A stretch of 64,000 nucleotides of DNA from Nocardia arthritidis (GCF_011801145.1 NZ_CP046172.1:7812001-7876000); one strand, 5' to 3'; positions 1-11,468 are shown, numbered from the stretch's first letter. A program made the numbers and translations. Notes: generated by a model from the sequence alone, not told the origin.

Positions 1-396
1 GTCACCGCCATCCTCACCGACGTCGAAAACGCTTCCGGTGTCGCGACCACCGCCTCCGGTGGACTGGTCCCGATCCGGGACGCGCTGCGGCTGGCCGAAA
101 ACGCGCATCAGTACCTGGCGATCTTCGACCACCACGGCCTACCCCTGCACCTCGGACGGCAACGCCGCCTGGCCAACCGGTACCAACGACTCGCGTTGAT
201 CGCCAGCACCAGAGGCTGCACCCGCCCCGGCTGCGACGCCCCCGCCACCCTGACCGCCGTCCATCATGTCAGCGATTGGACCAAAGGCGGCTCCACGGAT
301 ATCGAAAACCTCACGCCTCGCCTGCGTGGGCCGTCGGCTACCGGTGGCCCGGAATCGAAATCTGCGACATACTGCTCTAGGCGACAGGCCTTCTGA
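1..396 (+). pseudogene. HNH endonuclease / DUF222 (13E12 repeat family) remnant, copy 1, cut by window edge
   Basis: The frame is open from base 1 (VTAILTDVEN) to a stop at 394-396. It contains the C-terminal half of a DUF222/HNH protein: a stretch like HQYLAIFDHHGLPLHLGR, then CTRPGC, VHHVSDW and TDIENLT, which is the Cys/His zinc and active-site region of the HNH fold. After ENLT the frame departs from the family and ends in unrelated residues (PRLRGPSATGG). The family N-terminal DUF222 domain is missing in the intact second copy as well, so this is a decayed fragment and not a working nuclease. Confidence 0.75.
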
Positions 397-605
397 CTGG
401 CCTTCACTGCGGTGCCGATGCAGGCCCGCGTCGCCAACGCTCGGTACGCGATCCGCGGCGAGCGCCTCTCTTTTCCCGGTCGTTCCCTGACGTCGACGAT
501 TCGTCTCCCTCGTGAGATCGATCGCCGCGCCGCCGCATTGGGTCATTCAGCCCTCCCGATCCGACCGCACAGGCATCGACCACACCACAGAATGGAGTGA
601 AACCT

Positions 606-1151
606 ATGAGTACCAACCGAATTACCGTCGGCGACGAGCGAGCGCTCATCGAGAACATGCTCGACCGCAACCGCGAAGCGCTCATCGAGACCGTGCGCGG
701 CCTGTCCGATACGGACGCCCGCCGGCGACTCGTTACGTCGCTGACCACACCGATCTCAGTGATCAAACATGCCGCCGCCGCGGAACGGATCTGGTTCCAA
801 CGGTTCTGGGCAGGACTCGACGAATCCGAATGCGACGGATACTCGCGCCGCGACGAGGGCACCTTCGCCGTCGCCGACGACGAGTCGGTGGCCGACGTCA
901 TCGCCGAGTTCGAGCGCGCGAGCCAACGATCACGGGTGATCGCGTCCCGCTTCGACCTCGATGACACCAAGGTCTTTCCCCGCGAGGGCGAGGTCAGCAT
1001 GCGCTGGACCCTGCTCGCCATGATCGAAGAGTTCGCCAGGCACGCAGGGCACGGCGACATCCTCCGCGAACAGATCGATGGAGACACGCTGCGACAGCCG
1101 AACCGGGAGGTCGACCAAGCGCGTACCCGAAATCCCGGCAGCGCCAACTGA
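606..1151 (+). CDS. DinB-like / DUF664 family protein (copy 1)
   Basis: This 181-residue protein has the DinB/DUF664 four-helix-bundle layout: an N-terminal helix (ALIENMLDRNREALIETV), a PISVIKHAAAAERIWFQRF helix bearing a histidine, a downstream region with SMRWTLLAMIEEFARHAGHGD, and the three spaced His residues typical of the metal site. Related proteins include mycothiol- or bacillithiol-dependent transferases and many members without known substrate; the substrate here is unknown. The ATG at 606 is preferred over the GTG at 597 because GGAG at 594-597 lies 8 bases before it. It converges on nrdF, and a hairpin lies between the two. A second identical copy is at 6876-7421. Confidence 0.8.
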   Translation: MSTNRITVGDERALIENMLDRNREALIETVRGLSDTDARRRLVTSLTTPISVIKHAAAAERIWFQRFWAGLDESECDGYSRRDEGTFAVADDESVADVIAEFERASQRSRVIASRFDLDDTKVFPREGEVSMRWTLLAMIEEFARHAGHGDILREQIDGDTLRQPNREVDQARTRNPGSAN

Positions 1152-1163
1152 ATGCGAAGCTGT

Positions 1164-1191
1164 CCTGCCGTCACCGCACAGTGACGGCAGG
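1164..1191. terminator. Bidirectional hairpin terminator between DUF664 gene and nrdF (copy 1)
   Basis: An 11-bp perfect inverted repeat (CCTGCCGTCAC at 1164-1174 and its complement at 1181-1191) encloses a 6-base loop. It sits in the 48-bp gap between two convergent genes, so it can serve both. There is no clear T-run on either side. An identical hairpin is at 7434-7461. Confidence 0.7.
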
Positions 1192-1199
1192 GCGGCGAC

Positions 1200-2195
<996 letters not shown>

Positions 2196-2216
2196 TCACG
2201 AAATTCCTATCCCCGA

Positions 2217-2264
2217 ACACTACTCGTTGTGGGTGACAAGTCCGGGCCGCACAACACCTTGTGT
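2217..2264 (-). promoter_or_regulatory. Tandem NrdR-like boxes upstream of nrdF (copy 1)
   Basis: Box 1 (2217-2232, ACACTACTCGTTGTGG) and box 2 (2249-2264, GCACAACACCTTGTGT) match the published NrdR consensus acaCwAtATaTwGtgt at 11 and 12 of 16 positions. They are separated by exactly 16 bp (32 bp start to start), the phase expected for side-by-side NrdR binding. The same pairing and spacing occurs before nrdH (19400-19447). The 397-bp gap 2163-2559 otherwise shows only the likely leader of the MMPL gene. Confidence 0.65.
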
Positions 2265-2559
2265 CGCTGCGGCGCGCGTCACTCCCGAGGAGCGGTTCGG
2301 GGACCACGATTGCGGCCCCTATTCTGCGGCACCGGCCCGCCCGCGGATACAGCGGTCCCGTGTGCGTCGCCGGGTGTTTGCCCACCCCGGGATCGGCGGT
2401 CCGCGGCGAACCGGAAAGTCCCTGCATGCCCCGCCGCCAACCGATTTGCCGGAATCGTCTGCGAATGGTGCGGCGGTAACTTTCCACTACCGCTCCGGTA
2501 ACCGACCATCCGTACGATCGGTCGAACCGTTTCGGCCCGACCCCCAGGGAGCCAGCCCG

Positions 2560-4680
2560 ATGTCCGCACCGACCGACCCGGATATGACCGATCTGCTCGG
2601 ACGGCTGGCCCGGCTACCCAGCGGCCGCCGCGGCAAATGGGTGGTGCTGGGTGTCTGGCTGATCGCGCTGCTCGCGCTCGGCGTCTTCGCGGGCGAGCTC
2701 ACCGGCGCCCAGAAGAACGACAATGTGAGCTGGCTGCCGGACAGCGCGGAATCGACGCAGGCGTTCAAGCTGGCCGACCGGTTCGGCAACAGCGACGAAC
2801 TGCCCGTCGTGCTGGTGTACGAGCGGCCCGGCGGGCTCACCCCGGCCGACCGGGCCGCGATCGGCGCGGACGCCACCCGCGTCAAACAGGTCGAACATGT
2901 GTTGGCGGACAAGGTGTTCGGCCCGACGCCGTCGCGGGACGGGCAGGCCGCGCAGATCCTGGTGCCGATCGAAATCGGTGCGAACGGCTGGAATTCGCTG
3001 ACCGACAGCGTCGCCGCGATCAAGGCCGCCCTCCCCGACCACCCGGACGGGCTGTCCTTCCACGCCACCGGCCCCGCCGGTTACGCGGCCGAATTCGGCC
3101 AGGCGTTCAAGGGAATCGAGGGCGTGCTGCTGTACGCGGCGGCCGCGATCGTCATCGTCATCCTGCTGTTCACCTACGGTCCGATGCTGTGGACGCTGCC
3201 GCTGTTCGCCGCGGTCGCCGCGCTGATCATCGCGATGAGCGCGGTATACGGCGCGACGAAATTCGGCCTCACCGTGAACGCGCAGAGCCAGGGCATCCTC
3301 ACCGTGCTCGTCTTCGGCGCGGGCACCGATTACGCGCTGCTGCTGGTGGCCCGCTACCGCGAGGAGCTGCGCCGCCACGCCGACCGGCACGAGGCGATGG
3401 CCGTCGCGCTGCACCGGGCCGGGCCCGCCGTGCTGGCCAGCGGCACGACGGTGATCATCGCGATGCTGGCATTGCTTGTGGCGGAACTGAATTCGACGAA
3501 GGGCACCGGCCCGGTGTGCGCCATCGGCATCACCATCGCCCTGCTGGCGATGCTGACGCTGCTGCCCGCCCTGCTGGTGATCGCCGGCCGGTGGATCTTC
3601 TGGCCGCGGCATCCCGAGGTGGGCACCGTCGACCAGACCGAGACCGGAATCTGGGCCCGCACCGGGCAATTCATCGCGGGCAGGCCGCGGACGGTGTGGA
3701 TCGGCACCGTGCTGGCCCTGCTCGCGCTGGCCTACGGCACGATCGGGCTGAACGCGAACGGCGTTGCGAACAAAGACGCTTTCGTCGGCCACTCCGATGC
3801 GGTGGCCGGAACCGCGGTCCTGGAACGGCATTTCGACGCGGGCACCGGCACTCCGGTGGTGGTGATCGCGGAATCGTCCCGAATAGATTCCGTCGCTTCG
3901 GCTTTCGGCGGCACGCGGGGCATCACCGCACCCACCAAGCCGGTGGTCAGAGGCGATCTCGCCTATCTGGAGGGCACGCTGTCCGATCCGCCGGACAGCC
4001 AGGCCGCATACGACACCATCGATCGGGTGCGCGCCGCGGTGCACGCCGCGGATCCCGCAGCCAAGGTCGGCGGCCAGACCGCGGTCATTCTCGATGTGAA
4101 ACGTGCTGTGGCGCACGACAATCGGTTGATCGCACCGCTGGTGCTCGCGATCGTGCTGATTATCCTGACGGTGCTGCTGCGCTCGATCCTGGCTCCGCTG
4201 CTGCTCACCGCGACGGTGGTGCTGTCCTTCTTCGCCGCGCTCGGCGCCAGCCGGTGGATCTTCGATCTGGTCGGCTTCAAGGGCGCCGACAACGGACTTC
4301 CGCTGCTGGCCTTCGTCTTCCTGGTGGCGCTCGGCATCGACTACAACATCTTCCTCATGTCGCGGGTGCACGAGGAGGCCGAGCGGCACGGCACCAGGGC
4401 GGGCGCACGCACCGGACTTTCCGCGACCGGCGGGGTGATCACCTCGGCGGGCCTGGTGCTCGCAGGCACCTTCGGGGTGTTCACCACGCTGCCGGTGGTG
4501 AACCTCGCCGAGATCGGCATCGTCATCGCGGTCGGCGTGCTGATCGACACCCTGATCGTGCGTTCCGTCCTGGTCACCGCGCTTGCGCTCGATATCGGCG
4601 ACCGGATCTGGTGGCCGAGCGCGCTATCGCGCCGCAAATCCGAGCCCACGCCCGAGCCGGAAATCAGCCTCACCACGTAA
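2560..4680 (+). CDS. MMPL/RND-family membrane transporter (copy 1)
   Basis: This 706-residue protein has the MMPL layout: one N-terminal membrane helix (WVVLGVWLIALLALGVFAG), a periplasmic domain, a bundle of helices, a second helix-plus-periplasmic domain and a final bundle. The conserved Asp-Tyr pairs that relay protons are present in both halves (GAGTDYALLLVARYREE and LGIDYNIFLMSRVHEE). Such proteins export lipids, siderophores or drugs by proton antiport; the substrate is not evident. The short C-tail ends soon after the last helix. The start at 2560 is chosen because AGGGAG precedes it by about 8 bases and the hydrophobic N-terminus follows directly. A small membrane-protein gene follows 90 bp downstream. 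Confidence 0.9.
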   Translation: MSAPTDPDMTDLLGRLARLPSGRRGKWVVLGVWLIALLALGVFAGELTGAQKNDNVSWLPDSAESTQAFKLADRFGNSDELPVVLVYERPGGLTPADRAAIGADATRVKQVEHVLADKVFGPTPSRDGQAAQILVPIEIGANGWNSLTDSVAAIKAALPDHPDGLSFHATGPAGYAAEFGQAFKGIEGVLLYAAAAIVIVILLFTYGPMLWTLPLFAAVAALIIAMSAVYGATKFGLTVNAQSQGILTVLVFGAGTDYALLLVARYREELRRHADRHEAMAVALHRAGPAVLASGTTVIIAMLALLVAELNSTKGTGPVCAIGITIALLAMLTLLPALLVIAGRWIFWPRHPEVGTVDQTETGIWARTGQFIAGRPRTVWIGTVLALLALAYGTIGLNANGVANKDAFVGHSDAVAGTAVLERHFDAGTGTPVVVIAESSRIDSVASAFGGTRGITAPTKPVVRGDLAYLEGTLSDPPDSQAAYDTIDRVRAAVHAADPAAKVGGQTAVILDVKRAVAHDNRLIAPLVLAIVLIILTVLLRSILAPLLLTATVVLSFFAALGASRWIFDLVGFKGADNGLPLLAFVFLVALGIDYNIFLMSRVHEEAERHGTRAGARTGLSATGGVITSAGLVLAGTFGVFTTLPVVNLAEIGIVIAVGVLIDTLIVRSVLVTALALDIGDRIWWPSALSRRKSEPTPEPEISLTT

Positions 4681-4770
4681 CGCGCCCGCCGACCTGCGCC
4701 GAATTCGGCGATCAGCGGGCTACCTTGTGGCCGTTCGGTTATTCCACGCGTTTCGGAAGGAGTGTGTGTC

Positions 4771-5169
4771 ATGACCAGTCCCGGCCCCGTGCGGACCGGC
4801 CCGGTGCTCAACGATATGACGATCTTCGCTGGCGTCCTCATCCTCATCACCGGGATACTGCATTTGCTCACCGCGATCGCGGCCATCGCCAAACGCGATA
4901 TTTTCGTGGTGACCGAGGATCAGGTATTCCTGCTCAATGTGTCGACCTGGGGTTGGGTGCACCTGGTAATCGCGGTGCTGGTGATCGTCGCGGGCGTCGG
5001 CATCGTCACCGGGAAGTCGTGGGGTTATCTCGCCGGCATCGTGATGGCCGCGGTCAGCATCCTGGACAACTTCGTTTTCGCGCCGATCTACCCGTTCTGG
5101 GCCCTGGTCATGATCGCCATCGACATCCTGGTGATCTGGGCGCTGGCCCGGCAGATCGCCGCCGAATAG
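4771..5169 (+). CDS. Small four-helix membrane protein, DUF7144-like (copy 1)
   Basis: This 132-residue protein has four hydrophobic segments (around IFAGVLILITGILHLLTAI, WVHLVIAVLVIVAGVGI, WGYLAGIVMAAVSILDNFVF and WALVMIAIDILVIWALA) joined by short loops, one being KRDIFVVTEDQVF. It resembles actinobacterial small integral membrane proteins annotated as DUF7144; no function is known. AAGGAG at 4757-4762 lies 8 bases before the ATG, which rules out the GTG at 4762. It is probably co-transcribed with the MMPL gene upstream and ends before a strong hairpin. Confidence 0.75.
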   Translation: MTSPGPVRTGPVLNDMTIFAGVLILITGILHLLTAIAAIAKRDIFVVTEDQVFLLNVSTWGWVHLVIAVLVIVAGVGIVTGKSWGYLAGIVMAAVSILDNFVFAPIYPFWALVMIAIDILVIWALARQIAAE

Positions 5170-5198
5170 TACGAATTCCCCTGTGGTGCGGCGGTATT

Positions 5199-5227
5199 CG
5201 CCGGTGCCCGGTCGCCGGGCACCGGCG
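5199..5227. terminator. Bidirectional hairpin terminator (copy 1)
   Basis: A perfect 13-bp stem (CGCCGGTGCCCGG at 5199-5211 pairs with 5215-5227) has a 3-base loop and lies between the convergent DUF7144-like and HAD-like genes. It has no T-run. The same hairpin is at 11469-11497. Confidence 0.7.
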
Positions 5228-5234
5228 CGGCCGT

Positions 5235-5744
5235 TCATTCCGGCATGGTCGCGGCGATCGCGGCCTCCGCGTCCGGCCAGGTCGGCACGTGCACCACCCA
5301 GTCCGGTATCGGCGAATCCTGCGCCCCGAACAGGTAGCGGTGCGGCACCAGATCCCGCAGCGCGCGGTGCACGTCCAGCCGGTCATCGATCATGTGGGTG
5401 ATGCCGAGTTCGGCGCAGTGGATCGCCTTGTCCGCGCGGGCCCGGCAGAAGCGCAGATTCTCCCGCCGCACCCCGGTGCGCGCGTAGAAATCGTTGTGGT
5501 CCAGCCATTGTCGCGTGCGCTCCTCGATACGGGGACCGCATTTGGAGATCACCCATGCGCGGCCGCCGAAGCGCAGGACCAGCCGGGGTAACACCTCGAA
5601 AGCATTGGGACTCGGCGGTGTTCGCATCGCCTCGGCGACGCCGCCGGAAAGAAATACCGTATCGGCGTCACCCGTCGGCAACGCCGCCCCCTGAATCACC
5701 CGGCCGAAATCGATGCCGAGCCGTGGTTGTCGTTCCTTGTTCAT
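5235..5744 (-). CDS. HAD-like hydrolase family protein, atypical motif I (copy 1)
   Basis: This 169-residue protein has the HAD motif order: motif I LGIDFGRVI (Asp12), motif II VISKCG, a lysine in RADKAIHC and the acidic motif MIDDRLD. No cap domain is obvious. In motif I the second aspartate, the usual general acid, is replaced by Gly14 (DFG instead of DxD), so phosphatase activity may be reduced or absent. The actual substrate is unknown. The ATG at 5744 is the only start that keeps motif I. It converges with the DUF7144-like gene. An identical copy is at 11505-12014. Confidence 0.65.
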   Translation of the reverse strand: MNKERQPRLGIDFGRVIQGAALPTGDADTVFLSGGVAEAMRTPPSPNAFEVLPRLVLRFGGRAWVISKCGPRIEERTRQWLDHNDFYARTGVRRENLRFCRARADKAIHCAELGITHMIDDRLDVHRALRDLVPHRYLFGAQDSPIPDWVVHVPTWPDAEAAIAATMPE

Positions 5745-6055
5745 ACGCTGTCCAGCGTGGCGGAGCGGCGCCGAATACGCCAGCGTTTATCCATTTTCCC
5801 GAAACAGTTACCTGTCAGCAAACAGGCGCGTATCATTACATCCGCTCGCGTACCAGACAGCCGGCCCGCGGCCGGAACCGATTCCTCCCCGATTGATCAG
5901 GTGGTTCGGATGGCTCAACAACCACGCTCGATGAGCACGCGCATCACCACACTCCTACTGCTCCGCCACGACATCGCCGACGACGACCGGGTCGGCGCGT
6001 ACGCGCCGGATTGCGATCCCGACCACGATCCAGCGGATTTCGCAAAACCCTCGCC
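5745..6055. other. Intergenic stretch ending at the duplication joint
   Basis: These 311 bases lie upstream of the HAD-like gene and end at the novel joint. A frame starting with ATG at 5910 (MAQQPRSMSTRITTLLLL) runs across the joint into unrelated sequence; in copy 2 the same frame closes as a 59-residue product (12180-12359). No convincing promoter or repeat is visible. Confidence 0.5.
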
Positions 6056-6156
6056 CGCCCGCTACTGCGCCCTGCCGAAACGGAAACTGCGCCGCCTACC
6101 AGCAGGACCAGCTCAACGAGGCAGCACCCGAATCGGGACGCTAACTCGGCTGGTCG

Positions 6157-6666
6157 GTGATCGACTACCCACAAGATCGACCTCTTCCCCCGAAACTTTC
6201 GGTCCGCTCCCCTGCGGTCCTGAAACACGCACTATCCTCCGGCGTATTGGGCGAACACCGCGGGTTGCCGGTCACCGCCATCCTCACCGACGTCGAAAAC
6301 GCTTCCGGTGTCGCGACCACCGCCTCCGGTGGACTGGTCCCGATCCGGGACGCGCTGCGGCTGGCCGAAAACGCGCATCAGTACCTGGCGATCTTCGACC
6401 ACCACGGCCTACCCCTGCACCTCGGACGGCAACGCCGCCTGGCCAACCGGTACCAACGACTCGCGTTGATCGCCAGCACCAGAGGCTGCACCCGCCCCGG
6501 CTGCGACGCCCCCGCCACCCTGACCGCCGTCCATCATGTCAGCGATTGGACCAAAGGCGGCTCCACGGATATCGAAAACCTCACGCCTCGCCTGCGTGGG
6601 CCGTCGGCTACCGGTGGCCCGGAATCGAAATCTGCGACATACTGCTCTAGGCGACAGGCCTTCTGA
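6157..6666 (+). pseudogene. HNH endonuclease / DUF222 (13E12 repeat family) remnant, copy 2
   Basis: Similarity to the family starts near 6215 (LGEHRGLPVTAIL) and runs through HQYLAIFDHHGLPLHLGR, CTRPGC, VHHVSDW and TDIENLT. Bases 6056-6214 do not continue the DUF222 domain, so the N-terminal half is absent. After ENLT the expected tail of the nuclease is replaced by PRLRGPSATGG and a stop; a neighbouring frame reads LACVGRRLP, pointing to a frameshift or small deletion. 13E12-type sequences are multicopy in mycolate actinobacteria and can promote recombination, which may matter here because this remnant is at the edge of the duplicated unit. Confidence 0.75.
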
Positions 6667-6875
6667 CTGGCCTTCACTGCGGTGCCGATGCAGGCCCGCG
6701 TCGCCAACGCTCGGTACGCGATCCGCGGCGAGCGCCTCTCTTTTCCCGGTCGTTCCCTGACGTCGACGATTCGTCTCCCTCGTGAGATCGATCGCCGCGC
6801 CGCCGCATTGGGTCATTCAGCCCTCCCGATCCGACCGCACAGGCATCGACCACACCACAGAATGGAGTGAAACCT

Positions 6876-7421
6876 ATGAGTACCAACCGAATTACCGTCG
6901 GCGACGAGCGAGCGCTCATCGAGAACATGCTCGACCGCAACCGCGAAGCGCTCATCGAGACCGTGCGCGGCCTGTCCGATACGGACGCCCGCCGGCGACT
7001 CGTTACGTCGCTGACCACACCGATCTCAGTGATCAAACATGCCGCCGCCGCGGAACGGATCTGGTTCCAACGGTTCTGGGCAGGACTCGACGAATCCGAA
7101 TGCGACGGATACTCGCGCCGCGACGAGGGCACCTTCGCCGTCGCCGACGACGAGTCGGTGGCCGACGTCATCGCCGAGTTCGAGCGCGCGAGCCAACGAT
7201 CACGGGTGATCGCGTCCCGCTTCGACCTCGATGACACCAAGGTCTTTCCCCGCGAGGGCGAGGTCAGCATGCGCTGGACCCTGCTCGCCATGATCGAAGA
7301 GTTCGCCAGGCACGCAGGGCACGGCGACATCCTCCGCGAACAGATCGATGGAGACACGCTGCGACAGCCGAACCGGGAGGTCGACCAAGCGCGTACCCGA
7401 AATCCCGGCAGCGCCAACTGA
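6876..7421 (+). CDS. DinB-like / DUF664 family protein (copy 2)
   Basis: This is the exact duplicate of the gene at 606-1151, with the same ribosome-binding site and the same converging arrangement with nrdF. The product is a 181-residue DinB-like four-helix protein of unknown substrate. As no base differs from copy 1, neither copy shows relaxed selection or drift. Confidence 0.8.
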   Translation: MSTNRITVGDERALIENMLDRNREALIETVRGLSDTDARRRLVTSLTTPISVIKHAAAAERIWFQRFWAGLDESECDGYSRRDEGTFAVADDESVADVIAEFERASQRSRVIASRFDLDDTKVFPREGEVSMRWTLLAMIEEFARHAGHGDILREQIDGDTLRQPNREVDQARTRNPGSAN

Positions 7422-7433
7422 ATGCGAAGCTGT

Positions 7434-7461
7434 CCTGCCGTCACCGCACAGTGACGGCAGG
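7434..7461. terminator. Bidirectional hairpin terminator between DUF664 gene and nrdF (copy 2)
   Basis: The same 11-bp stem and 6-base loop as at 1164-1191 lie between the convergent second copies of the DUF664 gene and nrdF. Confidence 0.7.
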
Positions 7462-7469
7462 GCGGCGAC

Positions 7470-8465
<996 letters not shown>

Positions 8466-8486
8466 TCACGAAATTCCTATCCCCGA

Positions 8487-8534
8487 ACACTACTCGTTGT
8501 GGGTGACAAGTCCGGGCCGCACAACACCTTGTGT
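8487..8534 (-). promoter_or_regulatory. Tandem NrdR-like boxes upstream of nrdF (copy 2)
   Basis: The boxes at 8487-8502 and 8519-8534 are identical to those at 2217-2264, with a 16-bp gap. They are 55-102 bp before the nrdF start. The surrounding 397-bp gap (8433-8829) duplicates 2163-2559. Confidence 0.65.
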
Positions 8535-8829
8535 CGCTGCGGCGCGCGTCACTCCCGAGGAGCGGTTCGGGGACCACGATTGCGGCCCCTATTCTGCGGC
8601 ACCGGCCCGCCCGCGGATACAGCGGTCCCGTGTGCGTCGCCGGGTGTTTGCCCACCCCGGGATCGGCGGTCCGCGGCGAACCGGAAAGTCCCTGCATGCC
8701 CCGCCGCCAACCGATTTGCCGGAATCGTCTGCGAATGGTGCGGCGGTAACTTTCCACTACCGCTCCGGTAACCGACCATCCGTACGATCGGTCGAACCGT
8801 TTCGGCCCGACCCCCAGGGAGCCAGCCCG

Positions 8830-10950
8830 ATGTCCGCACCGACCGACCCGGATATGACCGATCTGCTCGGACGGCTGGCCCGGCTACCCAGCGGCCGCCG
8901 CGGCAAATGGGTGGTGCTGGGTGTCTGGCTGATCGCGCTGCTCGCGCTCGGCGTCTTCGCGGGCGAGCTCACCGGCGCCCAGAAGAACGACAATGTGAGC
9001 TGGCTGCCGGACAGCGCGGAATCGACGCAGGCGTTCAAGCTGGCCGACCGGTTCGGCAACAGCGACGAACTGCCCGTCGTGCTGGTGTACGAGCGGCCCG
9101 GCGGGCTCACCCCGGCCGACCGGGCCGCGATCGGCGCGGACGCCACCCGCGTCAAACAGGTCGAACATGTGTTGGCGGACAAGGTGTTCGGCCCGACGCC
9201 GTCGCGGGACGGGCAGGCCGCGCAGATCCTGGTGCCGATCGAAATCGGTGCGAACGGCTGGAATTCGCTGACCGACAGCGTCGCCGCGATCAAGGCCGCC
9301 CTCCCCGACCACCCGGACGGGCTGTCCTTCCACGCCACCGGCCCCGCCGGTTACGCGGCCGAATTCGGCCAGGCGTTCAAGGGAATCGAGGGCGTGCTGC
9401 TGTACGCGGCGGCCGCGATCGTCATCGTCATCCTGCTGTTCACCTACGGTCCGATGCTGTGGACGCTGCCGCTGTTCGCCGCGGTCGCCGCGCTGATCAT
9501 CGCGATGAGCGCGGTATACGGCGCGACGAAATTCGGCCTCACCGTGAACGCGCAGAGCCAGGGCATCCTCACCGTGCTCGTCTTCGGCGCGGGCACCGAT
9601 TACGCGCTGCTGCTGGTGGCCCGCTACCGCGAGGAGCTGCGCCGCCACGCCGACCGGCACGAGGCGATGGCCGTCGCGCTGCACCGGGCCGGGCCCGCCG
9701 TGCTGGCCAGCGGCACGACGGTGATCATCGCGATGCTGGCATTGCTTGTGGCGGAACTGAATTCGACGAAGGGCACCGGCCCGGTGTGCGCCATCGGCAT
9801 CACCATCGCCCTGCTGGCGATGCTGACGCTGCTGCCCGCCCTGCTGGTGATCGCCGGCCGGTGGATCTTCTGGCCGCGGCATCCCGAGGTGGGCACCGTC
9901 GACCAGACCGAGACCGGAATCTGGGCCCGCACCGGGCAATTCATCGCGGGCAGGCCGCGGACGGTGTGGATCGGCACCGTGCTGGCCCTGCTCGCGCTGG
10001 CCTACGGCACGATCGGGCTGAACGCGAACGGCGTTGCGAACAAAGACGCTTTCGTCGGCCACTCCGATGCGGTGGCCGGAACCGCGGTCCTGGAACGGCA
10101 TTTCGACGCGGGCACCGGCACTCCGGTGGTGGTGATCGCGGAATCGTCCCGAATAGATTCCGTCGCTTCGGCTTTCGGCGGCACGCGGGGCATCACCGCA
10201 CCCACCAAGCCGGTGGTCAGAGGCGATCTCGCCTATCTGGAGGGCACGCTGTCCGATCCGCCGGACAGCCAGGCCGCATACGACACCATCGATCGGGTGC
10301 GCGCCGCGGTGCACGCCGCGGATCCCGCAGCCAAGGTCGGCGGCCAGACCGCGGTCATTCTCGATGTGAAACGTGCTGTGGCGCACGACAATCGGTTGAT
10401 CGCACCGCTGGTGCTCGCGATCGTGCTGATTATCCTGACGGTGCTGCTGCGCTCGATCCTGGCTCCGCTGCTGCTCACCGCGACGGTGGTGCTGTCCTTC
10501 TTCGCCGCGCTCGGCGCCAGCCGGTGGATCTTCGATCTGGTCGGCTTCAAGGGCGCCGACAACGGACTTCCGCTGCTGGCCTTCGTCTTCCTGGTGGCGC
10601 TCGGCATCGACTACAACATCTTCCTCATGTCGCGGGTGCACGAGGAGGCCGAGCGGCACGGCACCAGGGCGGGCGCACGCACCGGACTTTCCGCGACCGG
10701 CGGGGTGATCACCTCGGCGGGCCTGGTGCTCGCAGGCACCTTCGGGGTGTTCACCACGCTGCCGGTGGTGAACCTCGCCGAGATCGGCATCGTCATCGCG
10801 GTCGGCGTGCTGATCGACACCCTGATCGTGCGTTCCGTCCTGGTCACCGCGCTTGCGCTCGATATCGGCGACCGGATCTGGTGGCCGAGCGCGCTATCGC
10901 GCCGCAAATCCGAGCCCACGCCCGAGCCGGAAATCAGCCTCACCACGTAA
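8830..10950 (+). CDS. MMPL/RND-family membrane transporter (copy 2)
   Basis: This is the exact duplicate of the 706-residue MMPL gene at 2560-4680: two MMPL halves, both Asp-Tyr proton-relay pairs, and the same AGGGAG site before the ATG. Proton-driven export of a lipid-like or toxic substrate is the family role; nothing nearby names the substrate. Confidence 0.9.
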   Translation: MSAPTDPDMTDLLGRLARLPSGRRGKWVVLGVWLIALLALGVFAGELTGAQKNDNVSWLPDSAESTQAFKLADRFGNSDELPVVLVYERPGGLTPADRAAIGADATRVKQVEHVLADKVFGPTPSRDGQAAQILVPIEIGANGWNSLTDSVAAIKAALPDHPDGLSFHATGPAGYAAEFGQAFKGIEGVLLYAAAAIVIVILLFTYGPMLWTLPLFAAVAALIIAMSAVYGATKFGLTVNAQSQGILTVLVFGAGTDYALLLVARYREELRRHADRHEAMAVALHRAGPAVLASGTTVIIAMLALLVAELNSTKGTGPVCAIGITIALLAMLTLLPALLVIAGRWIFWPRHPEVGTVDQTETGIWARTGQFIAGRPRTVWIGTVLALLALAYGTIGLNANGVANKDAFVGHSDAVAGTAVLERHFDAGTGTPVVVIAESSRIDSVASAFGGTRGITAPTKPVVRGDLAYLEGTLSDPPDSQAAYDTIDRVRAAVHAADPAAKVGGQTAVILDVKRAVAHDNRLIAPLVLAIVLIILTVLLRSILAPLLLTATVVLSFFAALGASRWIFDLVGFKGADNGLPLLAFVFLVALGIDYNIFLMSRVHEEAERHGTRAGARTGLSATGGVITSAGLVLAGTFGVFTTLPVVNLAEIGIVIAVGVLIDTLIVRSVLVTALALDIGDRIWWPSALSRRKSEPTPEPEISLTT

Positions 10951-11040
10951 CGCGCCCGCCGACCTGCGCCGAATTCGGCGATCAGCGGGCTACCTTGTGG
11001 CCGTTCGGTTATTCCACGCGTTTCGGAAGGAGTGTGTGTC

Positions 11041-11439
11041 ATGACCAGTCCCGGCCCCGTGCGGACCGGCCCGGTGCTCAACGATATGACGATCTTCGCT
11101 GGCGTCCTCATCCTCATCACCGGGATACTGCATTTGCTCACCGCGATCGCGGCCATCGCCAAACGCGATATTTTCGTGGTGACCGAGGATCAGGTATTCC
11201 TGCTCAATGTGTCGACCTGGGGTTGGGTGCACCTGGTAATCGCGGTGCTGGTGATCGTCGCGGGCGTCGGCATCGTCACCGGGAAGTCGTGGGGTTATCT
11301 CGCCGGCATCGTGATGGCCGCGGTCAGCATCCTGGACAACTTCGTTTTCGCGCCGATCTACCCGTTCTGGGCCCTGGTCATGATCGCCATCGACATCCTG
11401 GTGATCTGGGCGCTGGCCCGGCAGATCGCCGCCGAATAG
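11041..11439 (+). CDS. Small four-helix membrane protein, DUF7144-like (copy 2)
   Basis: This is the exact duplicate of 4771-5169, a 132-residue integral membrane protein with four helices and no known function. It follows the MMPL gene by 90 bp and is probably in its transcript. Confidence 0.75.
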   Translation: MTSPGPVRTGPVLNDMTIFAGVLILITGILHLLTAIAAIAKRDIFVVTEDQVFLLNVSTWGWVHLVIAVLVIVAGVGIVTGKSWGYLAGIVMAAVSILDNFVFAPIYPFWALVMIAIDILVIWALARQIAAE

Positions 11440-11468
11440 TACGAATTCCCCTGTGGTGCGGCGGTATT

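Noticed and set aside
2614..4389. 591-codon open frame on the minus strand opposite the MMPL gene, and a 984-codon plus-strand frame at 2637-5591
   Set aside because: Both are out-of-phase shadows of high-G+C genes: composition is Arg/Gly/Gln/His-rich with no domain, and they overlap the clear MMPL, DUF7144-like and HAD-like genes.
6056..6666. HNH/13E12 remnant as an active mobile element or phage attachment site
   Set aside because: The N-terminal half and the C-terminal tail are missing; no integrase, prophage gene or flanking repeat is visible. Mycobacterial 13E12 repeats can host prophage integration, but nothing here shows it.
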